Below are positions 26,823 through 33,998 of a stretch of DNA of 64,000 bases, in pieces. Under the pieces are notes generated by a model. The model was not told the DNA's origin. It saw only the letters and a program-made list of their open reading frames with translations, and ran no database searches. The position numbers were made by a program, and so were the translations under genes. The stretch comes from an uncultured Bacilli bacterium (GTDB lineage Bacteria; Bacillota_I; Bacilli_A; RF39; UBA660), in assembly GCA_934096265.1 (NCBI GenBank), contig CAKOLI010000001.1, forward strand, positions 217,346 to 281,345, given 5' to 3'. Each line of letters opens with the position of its first letter. The stretch's first letter is position 1.

Positions 26823-27242
26823 ATGAAAGATGCGTATATTATTGAATATGTTAATGAGAATGAATTTAGGAAGAAAGAAAGGTCAGTTAAGAAGTATAAT
26901 ATGCTTGCTTATAAGAAGATGATTTTTGATTATTATCCATCTTTTAGAGAGGGTAAGTTCTATGGAGTGGTCGTCTCTACTAATAAGAAGGATAATATTA
27001 TTAAGTATGAGCTTAAGCTTCCTACTGATGTGATGTTTTCTAAGGTACACGGAGATATAGTTTTACATTATTCTGTTTATGAAAATCAAAAGATTGTAAT
27101 GTTAAATACGATTACTCCTTCCGAGATATTAGATGAAGGACATCAATCAGAGCTTTCTACTTATAAGGGAGTAATGGTATCTAAAACACATACTGATAAG
27201 GATATGTTTAAAATTAATTTGATTAATATGTTAGAAAAGTAG
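26823..27242 (+). CDS. Hypothetical cytoplasmic protein, 139 residues
   Basis: The protein starts at ATG 26823, because the frame upstream overlaps the promoter. A GGGGG stretch lies about 8 nt before it. It is a mixed alpha/beta protein with no signal or membrane segment; a central run of strands is FYGVVVSTNKKDNIIKYEL and DIVLHYSVYENQKIVML. I recognise no family. It has its own strong promoter and may share the transcript with the HD protein downstream (gap 73 bp). Confidence 0.55.
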   Translation: MKDAYIIEYVNENEFRKKERSVKKYNMLAYKKMIFDYYPSFREGKFYGVVVSTNKKDNIIKYELKLPTDVMFSKVHGDIVLHYSVYENQKIVMLNTITPSEILDEGHQSELSTYKGVMVSKTHTDKDMFKINLINMLEK

Positions 27243-27315
27243 TTGTTTGTAATTCTAAGATATATATATAAATTATATATTATCAGTAGTAGATATATTG
27301 AGGTGTAGATAAATA

Positions 27316-27828
27316 ATGAATTTTATATTAAATGATTCTGAGTATGTTGATATAGTTAGAAATATCTTAGATAATGATAATTTTAAGAAGATAGATGGAC
27401 TTGTCCATCATCGTACTAATAGGTTAATTCATTCACTTAGGGTATCTTATTTTTCCTATAAGATATCTAAGGTATTGTTTTTAGATAAGAGAAAGGTTGC
27501 ACGAGCAGGGCTTTTACATGATTTCTTTCTTACTAATAGTAAGGATAAGAAGGATAGGTTAGTTAGTGTGTTTAAGCATTCTAAGGAAGCCTGTGATAAT
27601 GCTAGGTATAATTTTATATTATCTCAAATGGAAGAAGATATTATTCGTACGCATATGTTTCCTGTTGTACCAAATAGAGTACCTAAGTATGCAGAAAGTT
27701 GGGTAGTTAGTTTGGTAGATAAGGGAGTATCTTTATATGAGTTTGTTAATAATTATGGGAATATGTGTACTTTGAAGTTAAAGAATGCTTTGGTATTGTT
27801 AGTACTGTTTTTAGGAAGAATGATTTAG
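27316..27828 (+). CDS. HD-domain phosphohydrolase
   Basis: The protein has 170 residues. The metal-binding HD signature is spread as RLIHSLRVSY, AGLLHDFFL and IIRTHMFP, the H...HD...H arrangement of HD hydrolases. PNRVPKYAESWVVSLVDK adds the final Asp. Small stand-alone HD proteins of this type in Bacilli are predicted to hydrolyse nucleotides, but the substrate is unknown. It immediately precedes tRNA-Arg. Confidence 0.8.
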   Translation: MNFILNDSEYVDIVRNILDNDNFKKIDGLVHHRTNRLIHSLRVSYFSYKISKVLFLDKRKVARAGLLHDFFLTNSKDKKDRLVSVFKHSKEACDNARYNFILSQMEEDIIRTHMFPVVPNRVPKYAESWVVSLVDKGVSLYEFVNNYGNMCTLKLKNALVLLVLFLGRMI

Positions 27829-27850
27829 GTTACTTATGTAGCCTCTTAGT

Positions 27851-27927
27851 GTCCTCGTAGCTCAGTAGGATAGAGCGAGTGCCTCCTAAGCACTAGGTCG
27901 TTGGTTCGATTCCAATCGGGGACGCCA
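27851..27927 (+). tRNA. tRNA-Arg (anticodon CCT)
   Basis: This is a complete cloverleaf. The acceptor GTCCTCG pairs with CGGGGAC, the D stem is GCTC/GAGC, and the anticodon stem is AGTGC/GCACT with loop CTCCTAA. The T arm is GTTGG-TTCGATT-CCAAT and the CCA end is encoded. The anticodon CCT reads AGG, one of the two main Arg codons of this genome. Confidence 0.97.
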
Positions 27928-27942
27928 AAATAGAAATGTTAG

Positions 27943-27966
27943 CTCTTACTTTGTAAGAGTTTTTTT
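27943..27966 (+). terminator. Terminator after tRNA-Arg
   Basis: CTCTTAC and GTAAGAG form a 7-bp stem around TTT, followed by T7. Confidence 0.85.
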
Positions 27967-28092
27967 GATAGTTAGTAGAAGGTATAAGAGTTATATCTTT
28001 TTTTGTTATTTGTTATTTAATATTTTTTTTAAAATTTAGTTATATGTCTTTAAATTTATTTATATATGTGTTAAAATGATTATGGTGATAAT

Positions 28093-28503
28093 ATGACAAT
28101 TAAGATTTGTGAGGCTTTAGGTAGGAAGTTAGATGGGTAATGTTGCTGTTAAGATATCTACTGGTGAGCCTGGAGGGCATAATCTTTTGAATCTTAATTT
28201 GATTAAGGGGTTAGTTAATAAGCTTAATGGTACTATTGTAGAGTGTAATACAGCATATAAGGGGATAAGAAATGATACTAATATGCATATGCAAGCTATT
28301 AGGGAACATGGGTTTTTAGAGTCTATGGTATAGGCGGTTTATTCTGTTGCTTTAGATATGGCATGTTTATCTTTAATTAAGGATTCTTCTTTCTCTTCTA
28401 AGGATCATTTTATGAATAGGGTAATAGAGAGAAATGGGGATTGATGTAAACGAGTGAATTTAATATTGGTTCTTTGGAGTATGAGTTAGTGGATATAGAT
28501 TAG
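28093..28503 (+). pseudogene. Decayed DUF362-type protein
   Basis: The fragments MTIKICEALGRKL and VAVKISTGEPGGHNLL (next frame, one-base shift near 28131) belong to DUF362. LNGTIVECNTAYKG and AIREHGF continue the same protein, which normally binds an iron-sulfur cluster. A TAG at 28331 is followed in frame by AVYSVALDMACLSLI. Near the end, GSLEYELVDID resumes the family's C-terminus and stops at 28501. A frameshift, an in-frame stop and large deletions show an old pseudogene just upstream of xfp. Confidence 0.75.
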
Positions 28504-28519
28504 AATAGGAGAGGTTTAT

Positions 28520-30874
28520 ATGGATGATATTAGCAATGAAATGTTAGATAAGTTAGATAGGTATTTTAGGACTTCTAATTATTTAGCTTTGGGGCAGTTA
28601 TATTTGCTTGATAATCCTTTGCTTAAGAGAGAGCTTTCTTTTGATGATATTAAGAAGAAGTTAGTTGGGCATTGGGGGACTGTTCCTTCTCAGAATTTTA
28701 TTTATACTCATTTGAATAGGATAATTAATAAGTATGGAATGGATATGATATATATGTCTGGTCCTGGTCATGGGGGAAATGCTATGGTGGCTCAGACATA
28801 TATGGAGGGTACTTATTCAGAGATATATCCTAATATTACTATGGATATTGATGGGTTGAAGAAGTTGTTTAAGCAGTTCTCTTTTCCGATGGGGGTATCT
28901 AGTCATGTTGCTCCTTCGGTGCCTGGGTCTATTCATGAGGGTGGAGAACTTGGTTATAGTCTTTCTCATGCATTTGGTGCTGTTTTGGATAATCCTTCTT
29001 TGGTAGTGGCATGTGTTGTAGGTGATGGGGAAGCAGAGACGGGTCCTCTTGCTACTTCTTGGCATTTAAATAAGATTTTAAATCCTAAGACTGATGGAGT
29101 GGTTTTGCCTATTTTGAATTTGAATGGTTATAAGATTGCTAATCCTACTTTGTTTTCTAGGATATCTGATAAGGAGTTACAATGTTTTTTCTTTGGATGT
29201 GGATGGAGACCTATTATAGTAGATATTAAGGATGGTATTAGTAGTAGGGAATATCATAAGGCTATGGCGGAGGCTATGGATAGTTGTGTTAGTATAATTA
29301 ATAAGATTAAGAGTGAGTTAAAGGATAATGAGAGGGCTTTATGGCCTATGATAATACTTAAAAGTCCTAAGGGATGGACTTGTCCTAAGGTATTTAAGGG
29401 TAAAGAAATAGAAGGTACTTTTAGGTCTCATCAGATACCTATTACGATAGATAGTGAAGAGGATTTAAGGTTATTAGAAGGTTGGCTTAGGAGTTATAAT
29501 ATAGAAGAGTTGTTTAATGATGATGGTAGTATTAAGGAAGATATTTTAGAGCTTGCTCCAAAGGGTAATAGGAGAATGGGGGCTAATTTACATGCGAATG
29601 GAGGAGCTTTGTTAAAGGAATTACGTATTCCTGATTTTAGAAATTATGCTATAGATGTACGTGGTCGTGGAGAGATATATGCTTCTGATATGATGGAGTT
29701 ATCAAAGTTTATTAGGGATATTATTGTAGAGAATGAGGATAATAAGAATTTTAGGATATTTGGCCCTGATGAGGCTTTGTCTAATAGGCTTAATCATGTA
29801 TTTGAGGTTACTTCTAGGCAGTTTAATGGGATACTGTATGATAATGATGAGTATGTTGCTAGTTATGGTAGAGTTATTGATTCTATTTTGTCTGAGCATG
29901 TTTGTGAGGGGATGCTTGAAGGGTATCTTTTGACAGGTAGGCATGGTTTTTATAATTCTTATGAAGCTTTTATTAGGATAGTTGATTCTATGGCGAGTCA
30001 ACATGCTAAGTGGCTTAAGGTTACTAAGGAACTTCCTTGGAGAAGGGATATAGCTTCACTTAATTATGTTTTAACTTCACATGTATGGCAACAAGATCAT
30101 AATGGTTATACGCATCAAGATCCTGGCTTTTTAAATCATATTGTTACTAAGAAGTCAGATGTTGTTAGGATGTATTTGCCTGTTGATACTAATACTTTGT
30201 TATCTTGTTTTGATCATTGTATAAGGAGTAAGAATTATATTAATGTAATTGTTGCTTCTAAGCATCCTTCTTGTCAGTGGCTTACTATGGATGAGGCTGT
30301 TAAGCATTGTACCAATGGTGTTGGTATATGGGAATGGGCTAGTAATGATCAAGGGGTTGAACCTGATTTGGTTATGGCTTGTGCAGGTGATACACCTACT
30401 TTAGAGGCTCTTGGAGCAGTTAAGATATTAAGAAGTAATTTTCCTTCTTTAAAGATTAGATTTGTTAATGTTATTGATCTTATGAGGTTAGAGTCTAATT
30501 CTAAACATCCTCATGGTCTTACTGATTTAGATTATAATGCTATATTTACTAAGGATAAGCCTATTATATTTAATTTCCATGGGTATCCTAGTTTGATACA
30601 TCAACTTGTATATAATAGAGAAAATAAGAATATTCATGTACATGGATATATAGAAGAAGGTACTATTACTACTCCTTTTGATATGAGAGTACAAAATAAA
30701 ATAGATAGATATAGTTTAGTAATAGATGCGATTAAGTATTTACCTAGTTTAGGGAATACTGGTTCTAGGTTGATACAGTGGTGTAAGGATAAGCTTATTG
30801 AGCATAAGCAATATATTAGTACTAATGGTATTGATATGGAAGAAATAAAAGATTTTAAGTGGAATATTAAATAA
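28520..30874 (+). CDS. xfp: Xylulose-5-phosphate/fructose-6-phosphate phosphoketolase
   Basis: This thiamine-diphosphate enzyme cleaves xylulose-5-P or fructose-6-P with phosphate to acetyl phosphate plus a triose or tetrose phosphate. The protein has 784 residues, close to the usual ~800. MSGPGHGGNAM near residue 79, SVPGSIHEGGELGYS near 135 and the TPP-binding CVVGDGEAETGPLA near 160 are family signatures. The C-terminal domains (HGFYNSYEAF, HVWQQDHNGYTHQDPGF, AGDTPTLE) are complete. It starts at ATG 28520 behind AGGAGAGG. It would give the cell a bifid- or heterofermentative-type acetate/ATP route. Confidence 0.97.
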   Translation: MDDISNEMLDKLDRYFRTSNYLALGQLYLLDNPLLKRELSFDDIKKKLVGHWGTVPSQNFIYTHLNRIINKYGMDMIYMSGPGHGGNAMVAQTYMEGTYSEIYPNITMDIDGLKKLFKQFSFPMGVSSHVAPSVPGSIHEGGELGYSLSHAFGAVLDNPSLVVACVVGDGEAETGPLATSWHLNKILNPKTDGVVLPILNLNGYKIANPTLFSRISDKELQCFFFGCGWRPIIVDIKDGISSREYHKAMAEAMDSCVSIINKIKSELKDNERALWPMIILKSPKGWTCPKVFKGKEIEGTFRSHQIPITIDSEEDLRLLEGWLRSYNIEELFNDDGSIKEDILELAPKGNRRMGANLHANGGALLKELRIPDFRNYAIDVRGRGEIYASDMMELSKFIRDIIVENEDNKNFRIFGPDEALSNRLNHVFEVTSRQFNGILYDNDEYVASYGRVIDSILSEHVCEGMLEGYLLTGRHGFYNSYEAFIRIVDSMASQHAKWLKVTKELPWRRDIASLNYVLTSHVWQQDHNGYTHQDPGFLNHIVTKKSDVVRMYLPVDTNTLLSCFDHCIRSKNYINVIVASKHPSCQWLTMDEAVKHCTNGVGIWEWASNDQGVEPDLVMACAGDTPTLEALGAVKILRSNFPSLKIRFVNVIDLMRLESNSKHPHGLTDLDYNAIFTKDKPIIFNFHGYPSLIHQLVYNRENKNIHVHGYIEEGTITTPFDMRVQNKIDRYSLVIDAIKYLPSLGNTGSRLIQWCKDKLIEHKQYISTNGIDMEEIKDFKWNIK

Positions 30875-30924
30875 TTTATGTATAAAATACTAGTAATAGG
30901 AAATATTATTACTGGTGAAGAAAG

Positions 30925-31362
30925 ATGAATGAAAATAATGAATTACTTATGTATATCTATCAAAATGTAGATATGGGTGTTAAGGCTACTACTCATCTTA
31001 TTAATTTATTAAATAAGAAAGATAATAAGATAAAGAGTATTGTAGAAGGACAATTAAAGGGATATGAGAATTTTCTTAAGGAGAGTAAGAAGTTACTTAA
31101 GAAGAATAAGATAGAGCCTAAAGAGAAGGGGATACTCGCGGATTTAGGTTCTTCTATAGGAATGAACATAGAATTTATGAAGGATAATAGTGATACTCGT
31201 ATCGCGGATATGTTAATTAAGGGGTTTACAATGGGAAATTTAGATATTGATAAGAGAATTAATAGTTTTAGTGGTGATGCTGATAAAAAGATATTAAAGT
31301 TAGCTAAGGATTTAAAGAAGTTTGGAGAAGAAAATATAGAACTATTAAAACCTTATTTATAA
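30925..31362 (+). CDS. Predicted four-helix-bundle protein
   Basis: The protein has 145 residues and is almost wholly helical, with charged heptads (LLMYIYQNVDMGVKATTHLI; GQLKGYENFLKESKKLL; GSSIGMNIEFMKD; DADKKILKLAKDLKKFGEE). The size and pattern resemble ferritin-like or DUF2383-type bundles, but iron-binding Glu/His pairs are not convincing. It has no signal peptide. It lies after xfp and ahead of the G-tract leader. Function is unknown. Confidence 0.55.
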   Translation: MNENNELLMYIYQNVDMGVKATTHLINLLNKKDNKIKSIVEGQLKGYENFLKESKKLLKKNKIEPKEKGILADLGSSIGMNIEFMKDNSDTRIADMLIKGFTMGNLDIDKRINSFSGDADKKILKLAKDLKKFGEENIELLKPYL

Positions 31363-31389
31363 TTTATAAGATAAATATATAAAAATATA

Positions 31390-31418
31390 TTTACTAATAA
31401 TTAAATTTATGATATGAT
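31390..31418 (+). promoter_or_regulatory. Promoter of G-tract leader, copy 1
   Basis: TTTACT at 31390-31395 and TATGAT at 31413-31418, with a 17-bp spacer and TG before the -10. The second leader has the identical boxes and spacing at 42844-42872, and sequence continues to match downstream (TTAGTTCATAAAATAAGTGAA). Confidence 0.7.
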
Positions 31419-31495
31419 TAGTTCATAAAATAAGTGAATTTAAAAGTTAGAAAAAATTCGCAAATTTTTGATAAAAATTAATAAGATTTTAGGAG

Positions 31496-31610
31496 TTGAT
31501 AGTGATGAGTAATGTTAACCAAAAATGTCCTAAAACCCTTATTTTACTAGGGGGGGGGGCAATTACAAATCCTTATAAATAAAGGGTTTAAGCCTCATTT
31601 TAACTATCAA
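31496..31610 (+). promoter_or_regulatory. Structured leader RNA with G10 tract, copy 1
   Basis: The outer stem pairs TTGATAG (31496-31502) with CTATCAA (31604-31610). The next stem pairs ATGAG (31505-31509), holding a start codon, with CTCAT (31594-31598). An inner stem pairs AAACCCTT (31533-31540) with AAGGGTTT (31582-31589). The loop carries ten consecutive G at 31550-31559. It is highly similar to 42938-43052. I recognise no known riboswitch class. Confidence 0.6.
31505..31582 (+). CDS. Short leader ORF with G10 tract, copy 1 (25 codons)
   Basis: ATG 31505 is preceded by AGGAG at 9-nt spacing, and the ORF ends at TAA 31580-31582. It encodes MSNVNQKCPKTLILL, then three Gly from the G run, then AITNPYK. 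The copy at 42947 has the same length with no indels and ends AITKPYK. Ten G keep this frame. Nine G would open a frame ending at TAG 31629, inside the terminator; eleven would stop at about the same place as ten. It may be a regulatory leader peptide. Confidence 0.55.
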   Translation: MSNVNQKCPKTLILLGGGAITNPYK

Positions 31611-31622
31611 AAATATATAAAT

Positions 31623-31673
31623 CTATATTAGAGATATAGCTATTTTAGTTATATTTTTTGATATAGTTTTTTT
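31623..31673 (+). terminator. Attenuator/terminator of G-tract leader, copy 1
   Basis: CTATAT (31623-31628) can pair either with ATATAG at 31634-31639 or with ATATAG at 31661-31666. The latter is followed by seven T, so the two pairings are mutually exclusive. It stands about 100 bp before the coding start. The equivalent terminator in copy 2 has different bases in its 3' arm but still pairs. Confidence 0.6.
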
Positions 31674-31770
31674 ATATTTAATTAGTAGTATCTTATTAGT
31701 TAATTCTACACATTTTTAAATTATAATGTGGTATGATAATTTTAATGATAGAAAGGGAGTAAGAAAATAT

Positions 31771-33705
31771 ATGGATAATAACAAGAGAATATATTTAATA
31801 ATAGGAGTAATAACTATTACTATGCTAATAATGGGAGCAACTACTGCGTGGTTTACTTGGAATAGTACAGATAATACAGATGTAACGTTTAATGTAGAAG
31901 GTTTAGATATTACTTATACAGGAGATGAAAATGTATTAAATAAAAAGCTATATCCTACATCCTCGATGACTAATACTGATAATGTAATACATAAATTTAG
32001 CCTAGTAACTACATCTAATATAGATATATATACTAAAATATCATTAGATATAATAAAACTAGATGATAACTTAAAAGATGTATCATTTAGATGGAACTTA
32101 TATAAAGAAGATACATCTATTGCCAGTGGTAACTTTAGTAATGCTACAGTAGGTAGCGATGTACTACTTACTCAAGCAATGATAACAACTACATCAACTA
32201 ATTACACATTATTTATCTGGATAGATGGAGAAAACTACAGTAACCCAATAGCCATGGGAGATAAAGAGTTTTATTTTAAATTAAAACTAGAAGCAGGCCA
32301 ACAGGTATATCTTACTCCAGAAGAGTGCTTTAACTTTGATGAAAGTACTGGTACTATAACTAGTTATTTGTGCACTAGTGGTAATAGCAATAATTTACCA
32401 ACTATAACGGATGTAGTAATACCTAGCGAAATTAATGGAGTAACAGTAACTGCAATAAAAACTTGGGCATTTGTTAATCGTAATTTAACAAGCGTAACAA
32501 TACCAGACAGTGTAATAACAATAGGAATGTATGCGTTTAATAATAACAAGCTAACAAGTATAAAAATCCCAAATAGTGTAACAACAATAGGCAGTTCTGC
32601 TTTTGGTAGAAACAACATAACAAGTATTTATATTCCAGATAGTGTAACTTCAATAGATGGTAATATAATTACTTATAATCCTAGTTTAGCAAGTATAACG
32701 GTATCCCCAAATAATAAAGTATACGATAGCAGAGACAATTCAAATGCAATAATAGAAACATCTAGTAATACATTAATACAAGGATGTAAAAATACTATTA
32801 TACCTAATACAGTTACCTCTATAGGACGTTCTTCTTTTTCTGGTAATGATTTAGCAAGTATAACAATTCCAAATAGTGTAACAACAATAGGCAGTTCTGC
32901 TTTTTACACAAATAAACTAACAAGCATAACAATTCCAAATAGTGTAACAACAATAGGTGGTAATGCTTTTGGGGGAAACGAAATAGCAAACATTTACATT
33001 CCAGAAAATGTAACTTCAATAGGTAGTAATGTGCTTGCTGTTAATCCTAGTTTAGCAAGTATAACGGTATCGCCCAATAATAAAGTATATGATAGTAGAA
33101 ATAATTCAAATGCAATAATAGAAACATCTAGTAATAAATTAATACAAGGATGTAAAAATACTGTTATACCTAATACGGTTGTATCAATAGGATATTTAGC
33201 CTTTGGTGGTTTAAATTTAACAAGTATAACAATACCAGACAGTGTCACAACAATAGGTGATAATGTCTTTCAAGATAACAATTTAACAAGTATAACAATT
33301 CCAGACACTGTCACATCAATTGGAGACGAAGCTTTTCAATATAACAATTTAACAAGTATAACAATTTCAAATAGTGTAACAACAATAGGGTACCGTACAT
33401 TTTATAATAATAATTTAACAAGTGTAACAATTCCAGATAACGTTACAACAATAAAATATGAAGCCTTTGCTGATAACAATTTAACAACTGTGTATATAGG
33501 TAAAAATTCCAAACTAAGCAGCCTAGGGCGTAGTACCTTTGGTTCAACCTCATCATCTAACACTAACTTGTCTAAAATATACAATCTAGGTAGTAAATCA
33601 TTAAATTGGAACTTAGCAATAACGGGTACATCTGGTACCGCTTTCGTAAGTGGCACAGTAACAACCTCTGATGGAAGAACAGTAACTATAACAACTAGTG
33701 AGTAA
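31771..33705 (+). CDS. BspA-like leucine-rich-repeat surface protein
   Basis: The protein has 644 residues from ATG 31771, which matches the start of the paralogous N-terminus at 43153. The N-terminal helix and adjoining residues (YLIIGVITITMLIMG, then TTAWFTWNST) are SipW-type. Residues ~35-185 form a beta-sandwich. From ~225 on there are about a dozen 23-residue LRR_5/BspA repeats with the consensus LTSITIPNSVTTIGSSAF. Two non-LRR inserts (SLASITVSPNNKVYDSR...TLIQGCKNT) interrupt them. BspA-type repeats bind host or bacterial surface molecules. No LPxTG or other sorting signal follows, so anchoring is by the N-terminal helix. Expression is probably controlled by the leader upstream. Confidence 0.85.
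   Translation: MDNNKRIYLIIGVITITMLIMGATTAWFTWNSTDNTDVTFNVEGLDITYTGDENVLNKKLYPTSSMTNTDNVIHKFSLVTTSNIDIYTKISLDIIKLDDNLKDVSFRWNLYKEDTSIASGNFSNATVGSDVLLTQAMITTTSTNYTLFIWIDGENYSNPIAMGDKEFYFKLKLEAGQQVYLTPEECFNFDESTGTITSYLCTSGNSNNLPTITDVVIPSEINGVTVTAIKTWAFVNRNLTSVTIPDSVITIGMYAFNNNKLTSIKIPNSVTTIGSSAFGRNNITSIYIPDSVTSIDGNIITYNPSLASITVSPNNKVYDSRDNSNAIIETSSNTLIQGCKNTIIPNTVTSIGRSSFSGNDLASITIPNSVTTIGSSAFYTNKLTSITIPNSVTTIGGNAFGGNEIANIYIPENVTSIGSNVLAVNPSLASITVSPNNKVYDSRNNSNAIIETSSNKLIQGCKNTVIPNTVVSIGYLAFGGLNLTSITIPDSVTTIGDNVFQDNNLTSITIPDTVTSIGDEAFQYNNLTSITISNSVTTIGYRTFYNNNLTSVTIPDNVTTIKYEAFADNNLTTVYIGKNSKLSSLGRSTFGSTSSSNTNLSKIYNLGSKSLNWNLAITGTSGTAFVSGTVTTSDGRTVTITTSE
32690..33200 (+). repeat. Internal near-identical duplication in the LRR gene
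   Basis: About 140 bp beginning near 32672 (CCTAGTTTAGCAAGTATAAC) recur nearly identically from near 33048, about 375 bp later. Both encode NPSLASITVSPNNKVYDSR and IIETSSN.LIQGCKNT. The segment between the copies consists of LRR units, so a block of about 125 codons was duplicated in tandem. Confidence 0.75.
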
Positions 33706-33745
33706 GTTTAGTAGAACTATTTAAAAAAAATTTTTAGGAAAAAGG

Positions 33746-33774
33746 TTGTCAATTATTTTAAAAAGTGATATATT
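33746..33774 (+). promoter_or_regulatory. Promoter for T-box/tyrS
   Basis: TTGTCA at 33746-33751 and TATATT at 33769-33774, 17-bp spacer, with TG one base before the -10 box. Confidence 0.7.
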
Positions 33775-33799
33775 ATTGGAAAGAGATATATTAGTATTT

Positions 33800-33976
33800 T
33801 AAATAAAGAAGTAGTTGGGTAGCTATTATATATAGAGAGTTAGTGGTTGGTGGAAACTAATTAGGGTTATTTAATGAATTACATATTTATAGCTAATCGG
33901 ATGTTATCCGTTATAAGAAGAGAAATAATTAAGGTGGTACCACGGGTTTATCTCGTCCTTAGGTGCTACCTTTTTA
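33800..33976 (+). promoter_or_regulatory. T-box riboswitch controlling tyrS
   Basis: Stem I is closed by TAGCTAT...ATAGCTA (about 33820-33895) and contains GGTGGAAACTAA distal elements. A TAC codon at 33880-33882 is placed to be the Tyr specifier. The conserved antiterminator is AAGGTGGTACCACGG...CGTCCTT (33931-33960). The competing terminator pairs GGTGGTACC with GGTGCTACC (33962-33970) and is followed by T5. Uncharged tRNA-Tyr would stabilise the antiterminator and turn tyrS on. Confidence 0.9.
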
Positions 33977-33998
33977 TTATTATAGGGAGGAATTTATT

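Noticed and set aside
28817..30004. Minus-strand ORFs across the phosphoketolase gene
   Set aside because: They lie fully opposite a clear xfp coding sequence, have no start-site signals and have an unnatural residue mix.
32480..33480. Direct repeats in the LRR gene as a CRISPR array
   Set aside because: The ~69-bp period codes for leucine-rich repeats without stop codons and lacks unique spacers between fixed palindromic repeats. No cas genes are nearby.
32364..33656. Several antisense ORFs within the LRR gene
   Set aside because: They all run on the minus strand opposite the LRR repeats, mirror the repeat period and have no ribosome binding sites. They are shadows of a repetitive coding sequence.
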